A stretch of DNA of 28,143 bases from a virus, in the IMG/VR virus record IMGVR_UViG_3300032278_000090, positions 1 to 28,143 of that record. The stretch is one strand, 5' to 3'. Made by a program: the position numbers and the translations under genes. Of this stretch, positions 7,740-16,211 are shown piece after piece. Numbering within the stretch: position 1 is the first letter of the stretch; each line of letters begins with the position of its first letter. The notes beneath the pieces are model-generated. The model made no database searches. It was given only the letters and a program-made list of their open reading frames with translations, and was not told the origin of the DNA.

Positions 7740-7747
7740 TATTTATA
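7740..7747 (-). promoter_or_regulatory. T4-type late promoter box for the 196-aa gene
   Basis: Exact TATAAATA on the minus strand, lying within the 13-base gap between gp4 (stop at 7748) and the next ATG at 7734. In T4 late promoters this octamer spans -13 to -6, which would put the transcription start on the A of the ATG. No Shine-Dalgarno sequence is present. Confidence 0.5.
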
Positions 7748-8182
7748 TTAGATACCCAACTCTTTTTCAGTTATAATCATAAATTCCATATTTTGTTTTT
7801 TACAAAAGTCTTTGGCACTTTTCCATTTAGCTTCATTAACTCCGTATTGGGCTACTTCTTGTATGTATCTTTTGGTTTTTCTCTTCTGTGTTTCGGGAGG
7901 TTTTGTAAATCTTTCGGGCTTTACTTCAACAAGATACTTTTTCTTGTCTACTTGTATATAAAAGTCCACCATATATTTGTGTACCTTGTTGTCTAATGGA
8001 TTACGATATGGGATGGCCACTTCTTCAGAGGCCCAACCTTTAACTGATTCGTTAAGATCACACCAGTTCATAAATTTTAATTCATAACTAGATCTGTAGA
8101 CAATGGATTTTAAGTCCCCGAGATATTTGATTGGGTTCCGAGGAATAAACTTGCCTTTATATATTTCTTTGGCGTAAACCAT
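7748..8182 (-). CDS. 4: Head completion protein gp4
   Basis: At 144 residues this matches T4 gp4 (150) along its length: N-terminal GKFIPRNPIKYLGD followed by IVYRSSYELKFMNWCD compares with the T4 segment KWVPKN...YRGDPKKITYRSNWEKFFFEWLD. It is followed by EVAIPYRNP, a strand with Y-x-VDFYI, then YLVEVKPE and a C-terminal NEAKWKSAKDFCKK helix and FMIITE strand. The D-(10-15)-E-x-K arrangement (D73 in VDFYI, E87 and K89 in VEVKP) resembles PD-(D/E)xK/TnsA-type nucleases. gp4 acts with gp50/gp64/65 in finishing DNA-filled heads for tail joining. It is the first gene of the leftward operon and has a TATAAATA box 28-35 bases upstream. Confidence 0.9.
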   Translation of the reverse strand: MVYAKEIYKGKFIPRNPIKYLGDLKSIVYRSSYELKFMNWCDLNESVKGWASEEVAIPYRNPLDNKVHKYMVDFYIQVDKKKYLVEVKPERFTKPPETQKRKTKRYIQEVAQYGVNEAKWKSAKDFCKKQNMEFMIITEKELGI

Positions 8183-8189
8183 ATAAATA
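8182..8189 (+). promoter_or_regulatory. T4-type late promoter box, rightward
   Basis: Exact TATAAATA on the plus strand in the divergent gap (its first base is the first base of gp4). By T4 late promoter spacing the start would be near 8195, giving a 22-base leader to the gp48-like ATG at 8217, with AAGG at 8206-8209 as a weak ribosome site. Confidence 0.6.
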
Positions 8190-8209
8190 AGTATATAACA
8201 TAACTAAGG

Positions 8210-8217
8210 TATTTATA
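8210..8217 (-). promoter_or_regulatory. T4-type late promoter box, leftward
   Basis: Exact TATAAATA on the minus strand (TATTTATA at 8210-8217), facing the rightward box. The predicted start near 8204 leaves a 22-base leader before the gp4 ATG at 8182. The leader shows no Shine-Dalgarno sequence. The two predicted transcripts would overlap by about 10 bases. Confidence 0.6.
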
Positions 8218-9464
8218 TGGGAGATTTAGTAACAAGCTTTTTTGGCTTCTTTGGTAACGACAGAGCTCAAGAAAAGAACGCGGCCGAAGAAAAGTTTTAT
8301 TCATCCAAGAACTCTTTAGATGGTTCCTCCAAGTCATCTCATGAAGAAAGTATTAATGCCGGAATAAATAGACAACAAGAGCTTGAAACAAACTTTGGCT
8401 TGGCCAATGGTCGTAAAGAAAAGGACGGAGACACTTTGTGGTATCCTCAAGAACTTTTTACACCTAGTCAACCACACGGTGTTCATTTTTATATAAACGC
8501 CAGACAAACCTCTGTAGCAGCTGAACAAGCAGTTGGAGAAGGTGCAGATATAACAAAACTACAACAAGCTCAAGAAGGATATAATTCAGAATATACAGCA
8601 GAAAATAGAGCAAAAGCTGAGCAGTATGAAAATGTAGCAACAGGCGCAGGCGCCTTAGCAGGAATGATAGGTACGGCTGCAGGTATAGCAAGTGGCAGCA
8701 TAACGAAGACAGCGGCCTCTCTCAAAGGGAAGGTCGTAACCACAGTGGTAGGCGGAGGCTTATCAGCTATCCTAGGCAAGGCACTTACAAACAATACTAC
8801 TACAATTAGATTATTAAAATCAATTCAACTACATATACCTGCATCAGTAGTATCAGCATACGCAGCCAATTGGGATGAAACCACAACAGGCATAGCAGGA
8901 ATGTTAGGATCAGGAAAATTTGACGCATCAGATCTGCTTGAACTTCCAGAATTCGTCGGAAGAGGAGCAATAACAGCTGCAGCAAGTGTACCTAAAGCTT
9001 TGGGTGCTGCTGCAGACTTTGGAGCAGTATTAGAGGCAACATCTAAAAAGGTGGCAAACCCATATAAAGAACAGTTATTTAAGAGCATGGGGTTTAGAAG
9101 ATTTGCATTTAATTATCACTTTGCACCTAGAAATATAGATGAAGCAGAAAGATGTATGGAGATAATTAATACATTCAAATATCATATGCACCCAGAGACC
9201 TCAGATGGAAATATGTATTTAATTTATCCAGCCGAATTTTCAATAGTATTTGAAATATTAGATGACAACGGTATCGTGAAACGAAATCCTCATTTACCTA
9301 AAGTATCCTCTTGTGCATTAACAAGCGTGAAGGCAACATATGGCCCAGACGGCTTCTTTAATACCTTTCAAAACACTGATGGCATCCCATCAGAAATGCA
9401 CTTAGAATTAATGTTTACAGAATTAGAAACATTAACAGCAGTAAGAATAGCACAAGGATTTTAA
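8217..9464 (+). CDS. 48: Baseplate tail tube cap, gp48-like
   Basis: A 415-residue protein with three parts. An N-terminal charged region leads to LWYPQELFTPSQPHGVHFYINAR (about residues 76-98), the YP...hydrophobic-I-x-R strand typical of tube-cap proteins. A Gly/Ala-rich hydrophobic middle (about 143-200) includes GAGALAGMIGTAAGIASG. The C-terminal half starts NPYKEQLFKSMGFRRFAF and continues with FAPRNIDEA, YPAEFSIVF and ELMFTELETLT, the pattern of the tail-tube fold shared by gp48 and gp54. gp48 sits on the hub and joins baseplate to tube. First gene of the rightward structural operon, one base before gp53. It is larger than T4 gp48 (364) because of the hydrophobic middle. Confidence 0.62.
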   Translation: MGDLVTSFFGFFGNDRAQEKNAAEEKFYSSKNSLDGSSKSSHEESINAGINRQQELETNFGLANGRKEKDGDTLWYPQELFTPSQPHGVHFYINARQTSVAAEQAVGEGADITKLQQAQEGYNSEYTAENRAKAEQYENVATGAGALAGMIGTAAGIASGSITKTAASLKGKVVTTVVGGGLSAILGKALTNNTTTIRLLKSIQLHIPASVVSAYAANWDETTTGIAGMLGSGKFDASDLLELPEFVGRGAITAAASVPKALGAAADFGAVLEATSKKVANPYKEQLFKSMGFRRFAFNYHFAPRNIDEAERCMEIINTFKYHMHPETSDGNMYLIYPAEFSIVFEILDDNGIVKRNPHLPKVSSCALTSVKATYGPDGFFNTFQNTDGIPSEMHLELMFTELETLTAVRIAQGF

Positions 9465-9465
9465 T

Positions 9466-9969
9466 ATGTATTTTAAAGCACTACCAAAAATGTATTATCC
9501 CTACAGTGGTACACAGACAATCGTTCCTGACATATTTCGTAGGGTTCATTTAGATAAGTTTTTTCAAAACAAACTCACTTTACAAAGTTATTATATCAAT
9601 GATGGTGAGACACCTGAAATGGTAGCAGATAAATTTTATGGATCTAGTAAATATCATTGGCTAGTTATTATTTGTAATAGTATAGCAGATGTGCAAAGAG
9701 AATGGCCTATAAGTCAAAGAGCTTTGGTTAAATATGTAAATGAAAAATATGGAAGTGATAATAGAACAGACGTTCATCACTATGTAATGGCAGAAGACAC
9801 CGACGTGGTAGTAGATTGGGACACAGTAAAAGTTGCTTCAGGAGATTATAAAGCAGTAACCAATATGGATTATGAATCTGATCTAAATGATAAAAAGCGG
9901 CAAATACATCTCTTACGGAATGAATTTTTAAGAGATATAACAGCACAATATTTTAGATTAGTTAAGTAG
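9466..9969 (+). CDS. 53: Baseplate wedge subunit gp53
   Basis: At 167 residues it carries the gp53 signature GETPEMVADKFYGSSKYHWLVIICN (residues 46-70), matching the T4 segment where PEELANAIYGNPQLYWVLLMCN is found, then a WPISQRALVKYVNEKY helix. The C-terminal half (Asp/Lys-rich and ending in FLRDITAQYF) is shorter than T4 gp53 (196). gp53 clamps neighbouring wedges together when they gather round the hub. The start lies one base after the gp48 stop, and the gp27-like gene follows after 7 bases. Confidence 0.88.
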   Translation: MYFKALPKMYYPYSGTQTIVPDIFRRVHLDKFFQNKLTLQSYYINDGETPEMVADKFYGSSKYHWLVIICNSIADVQREWPISQRALVKYVNEKYGSDNRTDVHHYVMAEDTDVVVDWDTVKVASGDYKAVTNMDYESDLNDKKRQIHLLRNEFLRDITAQYFRLVK

Positions 9970-9976
9970 TGATGAA

Positions 9977-11404
9977 ATGGCAGAAGAAACAGTAGAAAAT
10001 ATCTCTCAACCTGGGGCCGTCAGTTGCGACGAACTCTTTATAACTACTAATGATCTGATAGAATATGATTTTACCAGATATATGATTGAATTTAATTTGT
10101 TTGAAGATATTTGGTCCCCAACATTAACAGGAGAGGTTTCTGTTGTAGATGCTGTTAATGCAATAACTAAGTGGCCTATTAGAGGGGGTGAAATAATAAC
10201 TTGCAAATGGAGAACAAATACATTTGCAGACAACCCACTTAATATAATAGAAAAATCATTTCAGATTTACGCTATTGAAAAACGAATACTTAATAACGAT
10301 AGAGAACAAATCTATAAATTAAAGTTTTGTTCTATAGAAGCAGTCAGCGATCAAGCAAGAAGCATAACACAAGCTTTTGGCGCACCAGGTATGTTAAGAA
10401 ATACTGATGAGATAGCAGAACAAATATATTTAGATCACATACAAGAATATAGACGTATTGACACAAGAAAACATCAATCAGATTTTTTTATAGGAGACAC
10501 CCCTCACAGTTCTAAGATACAATACACTTCTAATTTTTGGACACCAATGCAAAACATGCAGTTTATAAGTAGGAAGTGTCAAGGAGCACAGTTTATAGGA
10601 TCAGATTATCTATTCTACGAATCTAATAAAGCATTTTATTTAACATCACTTCAAAATTTAATACAGAAACAATTAGACGGAGGATTATTTGAAGAATTTA
10701 TTTACGCTCCTCCTAACCTAGATATCCCTTCAAGAGGCGGAGGCGAAACCTTTTTAGCTCAAGAAATTCCAAAGTCTTTTAGCAAAATAGAAGGTATAAG
10801 TGTGCCTAGAACAATTGATATATTAGATGGACAAGACAGCGGTTACTATTCAGCATCTACAAGAGCTTTTGATTTGTTTACAAAAGAGCAAGCTGAAGTC
10901 ACATTAGATGGAAGAGATCAATTTGGTGCCTTTGTTCATACAGATTCAGGCATTCCAATACCAGCCGGGATACAACGTAATCCATATTCATTTGTAAATA
11001 TTAAATACTTAAATCAAGTTATGTTTACAGGAATGCAAGGTGGATTAGTAGATGGCAAATTTGGAGAAGCAGCCAATCCAGCATTGTTAGCTAACAATTT
11101 ATTTAGACAAGTTTATTTTAGTTCGTTCAGAGATTATACATTTGAAATAGATTTGCCGGGAAGAACAGATATAGAAGTTGGAAAACTTATTAAATTGGTT
11201 TATCCTAACGCAGGAGACAAACCAACAGACGCAACCTATGAGGATCTAGTTGATCCTTTATTAACAGGAAACTATTTAATAACAGCTATCAAACATAAAT
11301 TTGATAGTGTAAGACATACAATGAAATTAGAAATAGTTAAAAACGGATTAGCAGCATCATTAGGTGAACATGATGACAAAGTAGTAGGAGCAAATTTAGC
11401 ATGA
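9977..11404 (+). CDS. 27: Baseplate hub protein, gp27-like
   Basis: A 475-residue protein with the N-terminal tube-like domain of the gp27/VgrG hub class: YMIEFNLFEDIWSPTLTGEV followed by DAVNAITKWPIRGGEII (about residues 35-74). Later come LFRQVYFSSFRDYTFEIDLPGRTDIEVGKLI (about 375-405) and LTGNYLITAIKHKF, the end of the second barrel-type domain seen in hub proteins. It should form the trimeric ring onto which the gp5 spike is fixed and through which DNA passes. It overlaps the gp5 gene by 4 bases (ATGA), as expected for partners made in equal amount. T4 gp27 is shorter (391); the middle (about 210-340) is an insert. Confidence 0.78.
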   Translation: MAEETVENISQPGAVSCDELFITTNDLIEYDFTRYMIEFNLFEDIWSPTLTGEVSVVDAVNAITKWPIRGGEIITCKWRTNTFADNPLNIIEKSFQIYAIEKRILNNDREQIYKLKFCSIEAVSDQARSITQAFGAPGMLRNTDEIAEQIYLDHIQEYRRIDTRKHQSDFFIGDTPHSSKIQYTSNFWTPMQNMQFISRKCQGAQFIGSDYLFYESNKAFYLTSLQNLIQKQLDGGLFEEFIYAPPNLDIPSRGGGETFLAQEIPKSFSKIEGISVPRTIDILDGQDSGYYSASTRAFDLFTKEQAEVTLDGRDQFGAFVHTDSGIPIPAGIQRNPYSFVNIKYLNQVMFTGMQGGLVDGKFGEAANPALLANNLFRQVYFSSFRDYTFEIDLPGRTDIEVGKLIKLVYPNAGDKPTDATYEDLVDPLLTGNYLITAIKHKFDSVRHTMKLEIVKNGLAASLGEHDDKVVGANLA

Positions 11405-12987
11405 GTGAAGGATTAAAAAATTACGGTAAATTAAATATACCAGATTTTATTTGGTGGTTGGGTGTTGTTGAAGACAGCAACGATCCAACGTATGCTGGCA
11501 GAGTTAAAGTTAGAATAACAGGATATCATACAGGGAATAAACAAACATTACCTGTAAAACATTTACCATATGCAATTCCATTACATCCTGTTACAAGCGC
11601 AGGCGTCAATGGAATAATGGAAAACCATTCATTAGTCCAAGGTTCAACCGTTATAGGTTTCTTTGCAGACGGCGAAGATGGACAAATTCCTATGATCATG
11701 GGAACAATAGCAGGTAAACCAGCATCAAAACCTGAACTCAATGATACTGAAGGTTTTATGGATCCAACAGGAAAATTCCCTAGACTTCCAGACGAACCAG
11801 AAGAAGGATTTTCAGGCATAGGTGAACCCGATGTTTCTAGACTTGCTAGAAATCAGGCAGCAGAAACTCATTATTCTTTATTAAACAGAAGAGAAGCAAG
11901 AGACACAGAAATAAGAACAGCAAGAGCGCCGTCAGTGTCAGTGGAAACTGGTGATTCTATATTAGATGATATATCAGGAAAAGATTACGAAGGAGCAACG
12001 TGGGATGAACCACACCCAAGAGGACAATCAAAAGACGAAGCCAAATATTTTGACGCAGCACAAGAATTATTAGATAACCCAGATAAGCCTCCAATACCTG
12101 GAGATGAAGAATGGGCATCATTATATCCTTTTAATATAGTTAGAGAGACTAGAGCAGGACATGTATTTGAAATAGATAATACAGAGTCAAACAGAAGAAT
12201 TCACGAATACCATCCATCAGGTACAAACTATGAAATTCATAATGATGGAACAAAGGTTACAAACATTGTAGGCGATAATTATGAAATTATTGCTAAGGAT
12301 AATAATGTTCTTATAAGAGGATCATGTAACGTTACAATAGCAGGAGATGCTAAATTATTAGTACAGGGAGACAAATATGAAGAAATCGAAGGAGATTATT
12401 TCTTGTCTATTCTTGGATCAAGGGTTACAAAAATAAATGGTAACGACATTAAATCGGTTATAACAGATGTAACACAAACAATTAAAGGAAACAGAACAGC
12501 TCGTGTTGCATTAGATGACACAGAAACAGTAATAGGAAATCAAACAATTAGTATAGCGCAAAGCAGAGTAGATTCTGTTGCAGAAACCGTTGCTAAAACA
12601 TACGGTAAAGATATTAAAACGGTTAAAGGAGATGTTGGAATTGAAGCAGTCGGCACATATAAGCTTTTAGCAGGAGGTAATGTTTACCTTGCAGCAAGTG
12701 GTGTATTAGAAGTAGGCTCTGGAGAAACAATGACATTAAAAACTTTAGCAGACCAAATATTAGATGTAGCTACAACTAAATCAGATACAATAGGTGGTAC
12801 TCTCACAGAAACAATAGGCGGGACACATACATTAACATCTCCAACAGCAGACATTACTTATAGTGGTGGCGAGATTACAGTAGCTGGTATTACACATACA
12901 CAACATACACATACAGAAGTACCTGGAACTGGCGGATCAAGCTCACCAACTCCTGGAACACAAGAAACTTCAACACCAAATGGATAA
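11401..12987 (+). CDS. 5: Baseplate hub/spike protein gp5, lacking the lysozyme domain
   Basis: The N-terminal 110 residues, WWLGVVEDSNDPTYAGRVKV onward to GQIPMIMGTIAG, match the gp5/VgrG OB-fold. In T4 gp5 a lysozyme domain follows; here residues 115-235 are an acidic Pro/Arg linker with no E-x8-D-x5-T site. From about 240 to 500 the sequence is a run of short V/I-x-G repeats (TNIVGDNYEII, VTIAGDAKLLVQGD, TIKGN, TVIGN) as in the triple-stranded beta-helix needle. It ends with THTQHTHTEVPG and a Ser/Pro/Thr tail; HxH tips bind iron in the P2 gpV and phi92 gp138 spikes. The product should be the trimeric membrane-piercing needle below the gp27 ring. A GGAG site lies 10-13 bases before the start. 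Confidence 0.88.
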   Translation: MSEGLKNYGKLNIPDFIWWLGVVEDSNDPTYAGRVKVRITGYHTGNKQTLPVKHLPYAIPLHPVTSAGVNGIMENHSLVQGSTVIGFFADGEDGQIPMIMGTIAGKPASKPELNDTEGFMDPTGKFPRLPDEPEEGFSGIGEPDVSRLARNQAAETHYSLLNRREARDTEIRTARAPSVSVETGDSILDDISGKDYEGATWDEPHPRGQSKDEAKYFDAAQELLDNPDKPPIPGDEEWASLYPFNIVRETRAGHVFEIDNTESNRRIHEYHPSGTNYEIHNDGTKVTNIVGDNYEIIAKDNNVLIRGSCNVTIAGDAKLLVQGDKYEEIEGDYFLSILGSRVTKINGNDIKSVITDVTQTIKGNRTARVALDDTETVIGNQTISIAQSRVDSVAETVAKTYGKDIKTVKGDVGIEAVGTYKLLAGGNVYLAASGVLEVGSGETMTLKTLADQILDVATTKSDTIGGTLTETIGGTHTLTSPTADITYSGGEITVAGITHTQHTHTEVPGTGGSSSPTPGTQETSTPNG

Positions 12988-12990
12988 GAA

Positions 12991-13599
12991 ATGAGTTGCG
13001 GACCTAGCGAAAAATTAAAAGAACTTGCAGACAAGGTACAAGCTGCTGAAGATAAATTCGACGCAGCTGTAAACTCATCACCTTTAGGAAAAATAAACGA
13101 TATAAAAAATGACGCTTTAGACACCGTTAACGGAGTAATGGGGAAAATGGAAAATATGATCCCTAGTATTATTAATAAAGTTTTGTCTCCGGCAAACAAG
13201 ACACTACATGACGATGTTAAGGATTTACTAAAATTTGTTATTTTAGGCCATTTTGCGTTACCTCAAATAAAAAACCAATTAGATTATATGAAAGAGAAAT
13301 GGGGCAATGTAGACTTAGGTGATATTAGAAACTTCGATGATTTACATAATTTGTTAATGTCAGGAGCTATAGACTTAGACAGTCTTTGTAAGTTAGTACC
13401 TAATATTGAAAAAGAAGGAGTCGAGATTACCGTTAAAGGAGTACCAACTTCGTTCCCAGATATAGATCCTGCTGCAATATTAAAAGGAGGAAAATTACCT
13501 CCTGTTGTTATTGGTGAGATTGAGGTAGATGTAGGAACAAGAGCGAAAGAAGAAGCTGAAGAATTTTTAAATTTAGAGTTACCAGATTTCGATTATTGA
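12991..13599 (+). CDS. Unassigned virion-region protein (202 aa)
   Basis: I do not recognise a T4 counterpart. It begins MSCGPSEKLKELADKVQ and has a helix-rich first half (residues 5-110), with a coiled-coil-like opening and a hydrophobic stretch FVILGHFALPQ. A beta-type part follows, with VEITVKGVPTSFPDIDPAAIL and LPPVVIGEIEVDVG, and an acidic C-terminus. No signal peptide or catalytic motif is seen. It sits between gp5 and gp25 with only 3 bases to gp5, so a small spike- or hub-associated role is the natural guess. Similar small proteins occur in this place in marine T4-like phages, from memory of their layout. Confidence 0.65.
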   Translation: MSCGPSEKLKELADKVQAAEDKFDAAVNSSPLGKINDIKNDALDTVNGVMGKMENMIPSIINKVLSPANKTLHDDVKDLLKFVILGHFALPQIKNQLDYMKEKWGNVDLGDIRNFDDLHNLLMSGAIDLDSLCKLVPNIEKEGVEITVKGVPTSFPDIDPAAILKGGKLPPVVIGEIEVDVGTRAKEEAEEFLNLELPDFDY

Positions 13600-13607
13600 T
13601 ATAAATA
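13600..13607 (+). promoter_or_regulatory. T4-type late promoter box before gp25
   Basis: Exact TATAAATA in the 13-base gap between the 202-aa gene and gp25; it ends 5 bases before the gp25 ATG. T4 late spacing would put the start at 13613, the A of the ATG, predicting a leaderless message. No Shine-Dalgarno sequence lies before gp25. Confidence 0.5.
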
Positions 13608-13612
13608 CTATT

Positions 13613-14017
13613 ATGGCAACACAAAAATTACAAATAGCAAGATTATATAAAGACTTTGATATGTTGTTTACAAATAACGCTCTTTCTGGAGATGTAAACA
13701 AGAAGTTAGATATCAATGCTGTGAAACAAGCATTAATGAATTTGATTTTAACAAAGCCGTATGAAAGACCTTTTCATCCAGAGCTAGGCTCTTCGATTTA
13801 TAAAATGTTATTTGAACCAATGCGCCCTGGAGTAGAAACGTCTATCGCGCGTGCTATTGAACAACAAATACTGAATTATGAACCGAGGGTATCAGTTCTT
13901 AATATAGATGTTAGGCCTGATTATGATCACAATGCTTATGAAGTAACTATAAGATTTTTAATACAAGGAATAAACGAACCGGCGGATTTAACAGTAAATC
14001 TTACGAGGCTGAGGTAA
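13613..14017 (+). CDS. 25: Baseplate wedge subunit gp25
   Basis: At 134 residues, the T4 length being 132, it has the gp25/W/TssE pattern: LYKDFDMLFTNN at the N-terminus, AVKQALMNLILTKPYERPFHPELGSS in the middle, and the EPR motif (NYEPRV, residues 90-92) before a last beta strand. The EPR motif is the hallmark of this family and binds the wedge core. gp25 joins gp6 in the wedge and marks where the sheath begins. The gene is followed 4 bases later by gp6, its binding partner. Confidence 0.93.
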   Translation: MATQKLQIARLYKDFDMLFTNNALSGDVNKKLDINAVKQALMNLILTKPYERPFHPELGSSIYKMLFEPMRPGVETSIARAIEQQILNYEPRVSVLNIDVRPDYDHNAYEVTIRFLIQGINEPADLTVNLTRLR

Positions 14018-14021
14018 ATAA

Positions 14022-16211
14022 ATGGCACAATTAAACGTAACAGAATTAGACTTTGACAATATAAAAGCAAACCTTAAGGCCTTTTTAAATAGTCAAACAG
14101 AATTTACAGATTATAACTTTGAAGGCTCAGGCCTAGCAGTTTTAATAGACTTATTAGCATATAATACGCACTATAATGGCATATTAGCACACATGTTAGC
14201 TAATGAAAACTTCATTGATAGTGCTATTAAGAGGGAATCTGTAGTATCAATAGCAAAAGCATTAGGTTATACACCCAGATCTAGTCGTTGTTCAGCAGCG
14301 AAAATTAATTTAGCAGTAACGGTTCCGAGTAGTTATACGGCAACAACCTTGGTACTGTCAAGGGATTCTACGTTTACATCACCAATAGATGGAACAACAT
14401 TTAAATTTTATCCTACAGGCACTACCACGACTCAGGCAGTAACAGCCGGTGGAACAGGACCTTATTGGTTATATGGAACACACGCAACACTAGGTGCCGG
14501 ATATTATTTTCCTTTGTACCTAACAAACGCAGCAGCAGATACAGCAGACACCGGTGGAACGGGATCAACGAGTTATACATTTACAGAATATAGTGGCGTA
14601 ACATTTTATGCCCCTAACAGTGGTAAAAAAGAAGCACAAGCAAGTTTAGGATCCCAACTTTCTACAGGAGAAAATACAACAATATCTTCTGGACTGGCTT
14701 ATGGTATGTACACAGGACAGTCGGCATCATCTACAGCCCTAACACAATTTGTTTTTGCAGGCCTAACTATTAAAGAAGGATTAAGAGTATCGAATCAATT
14801 TGTGGTATCAACAGGCAAAGAAGCAGGACCTTATGTAATACCTAATGATAGAGTAGACACAACTACATTAAGAGTCAGAGTACAAAATTCAACAACAGAT
14901 TTAACTACGACAGTTTACACTTTAAATTCAACATTTTTAAATGTTAAGTCAGACACCAAAGCGTATTTTGTAGAAGAAGGAGCCGATGGTTTATTTCAAG
15001 TAAGATTTGGAGATGATGTAATAGGTAAAAAATTATCTAATGGCAACCTTGTTATAATTGATTATATAAACACTAATGGAACAACAGCAAATACAGCCAA
15101 ATCTTTTGCAGCTGCAAGTACCCTGGCAACATCAGGGGAGACAGTTTATAATACAACACATTCAGCATCAGGCGGAGGCGCCATTCAAGAATCAATAGAT
15201 GAAATTAGATTTAATGCTCCTCGATTTAACGCAACGAGAGACAGAGCAGTTACAGAACAAGACTACGAAACACTTATATTATCAGCCAATCCTAATATAC
15301 AATCATGTTCTGTTTGGGGCGGAGAGAAAAATGATCCACCTATATATGGCAAAGTGTTTATATCACTTAATCCTGTATTGGGAACTGTTATAACAGAATC
15401 AGATAAAGATAATATTAAGACTGCTGTTATAGAACCTAAAACTCCGGTATCAATTATTCCTGAATTCGTAGATCCAGAATACACTTACGTTTCTTTAGAT
15501 GTAGGAGTAGTATATAATCCTAAATTAACAACGTTATCAAAAGGACAAATAGAGGGAGAAGTATTAACAAGTATAGGCTCTTATTTTAATAATAACTTAA
15601 ATAAATTGAACAAGAGTTTTTATTATTCAAGACTCCATGATAGTATTACAGCATCTAATGATGCAATAATATCTGTAAATATACAAAACAGATTACAAAA
15701 AAGAATTAAACCAGATCTAGCGGTGGCTAAAAATTATACGGTTAAATTTAATCAAAAGTTACAGCCAAGAGAACTTACAAGTACATATTTTGATATAACA
15801 ATATCTGGCACAACAAGTAGAGTCTTATTAAAAGATGTTCCAACAGCAGGTGTAGTGGCACCTTTGTATAGTGGATCAGGAACAGTTTATGCAGTTACAT
15901 CTACAGGAACCACTGTATCATCTATTGGCACAATAGACTACGATTCAGGGACAGTAAATATTCCGTCCACAACAATAAACGCATTATATGGAACAGAAGC
16001 AACATTAAGAATACAAGTCACCCCTCATGATTCTATAAAGGACATAACAACACAAGCATTAATTAGAACCTCAGATACTTCTACAGCTGCAGTCGTTGCC
16101 AAACCCTCAAGAAATACAGTATTGACACTAGATGATAGTGTGGTGAGCTCAACAATAAATTCAAGAGCGGGTACAGTAATAACAGCAACACCTGAAGTAG
16201 AAGAGATCTAA
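14022..16211 (+). CDS. 6: Baseplate wedge subunit gp6 (Baseplate_J family)
   Basis: A 729-residue protein (T4 gp6 is 660). The N-terminal part, [12 protein letters not shown]...[25 protein letters not shown]...ANENFIDSA, is the helical gp6 core that pairs with gp25 and gp7. The middle third (about 100-300) is Thr/Gly-rich. Near residue 401, [14 protein letters not shown] and [19 protein letters not shown] give the Baseplate_J segment found in P2 gpJ and gp6. The C-terminal third has beta strands ending in [10 protein letters not shown]. gp6 dimers form the continuous inner ring of the baseplate. GAGGT serves as ribosome site, and the stop shares one base with the next ATG. Confidence 0.92.
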   Translation: MAQLNVTELDFDNIKANLKAFLNSQTEFTDYNFEGSGLAVLIDLLAYNTHYNGILAHMLANENFIDSAIKRESVVSIAKALGYTPRSSRCSAAKINLAVTVPSSYTATTLVLSRDSTFTSPIDGTTFKFYPTGTTTTQAVTAGGTGPYWLYGTHATLGAGYYFPLYLTNAAADTADTGGTGSTSYTFTEYSGVTFYAPNSGKKEAQASLGSQLSTGENTTISSGLAYGMYTGQSASSTALTQFVFAGLTIKEGLRVSNQFVVSTGKEAGPYVIPNDRVDTTTLRVRVQNSTTDLTTTVYTLNSTFLNVKSDTKAYFVEEGADGLFQVRFGDDVIGKKLSNGNLVIIDYINTNGTTANTAKSFAAASTLATSGETVYNTTHSASGGGAIQESIDEIRFNAPRFNATRDRAVTEQDYETLILSANPNIQSCSVWGGEKNDPPIYGKVFISLNPVLGTVITESDKDNIKTAVIEPKTPVSIIPEFVDPEYTYVSLDVGVVYNPKLTTLSKGQIEGEVLTSIGSYFNNNLNKLNKSFYYSRLHDSITASNDAIISVNIQNRLQKRIKPDLAVAKNYTVKFNQKLQPRELTSTYFDITISGTTSRVLLKDVPTAGVVAPLYSGSGTVYAVTSTGTTVSSIGTIDYDSGTVNIPSTTINALYGTEATLRIQVTPHDSIKDITTQALIRTSDTSTAAVVAKPSRNTVLTLDDSVVSSTINSRAGTVITATPEVEEI

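Noticed and set aside
8110-9088. Minus-strand frames under gp48
   Set aside because: They are low-complexity Leu/Ala shadows of the plus-strand gene with no conserved motifs; the gp48-like frame is far longer and sits in an operon.
11401-12987. Hidden lysozyme domain in gp5
   Set aside because: The stretch between the OB fold and the needle is acidic and Pro/Arg-rich, and lacks the E-x8-D-x5-T site and GIGHL motif.
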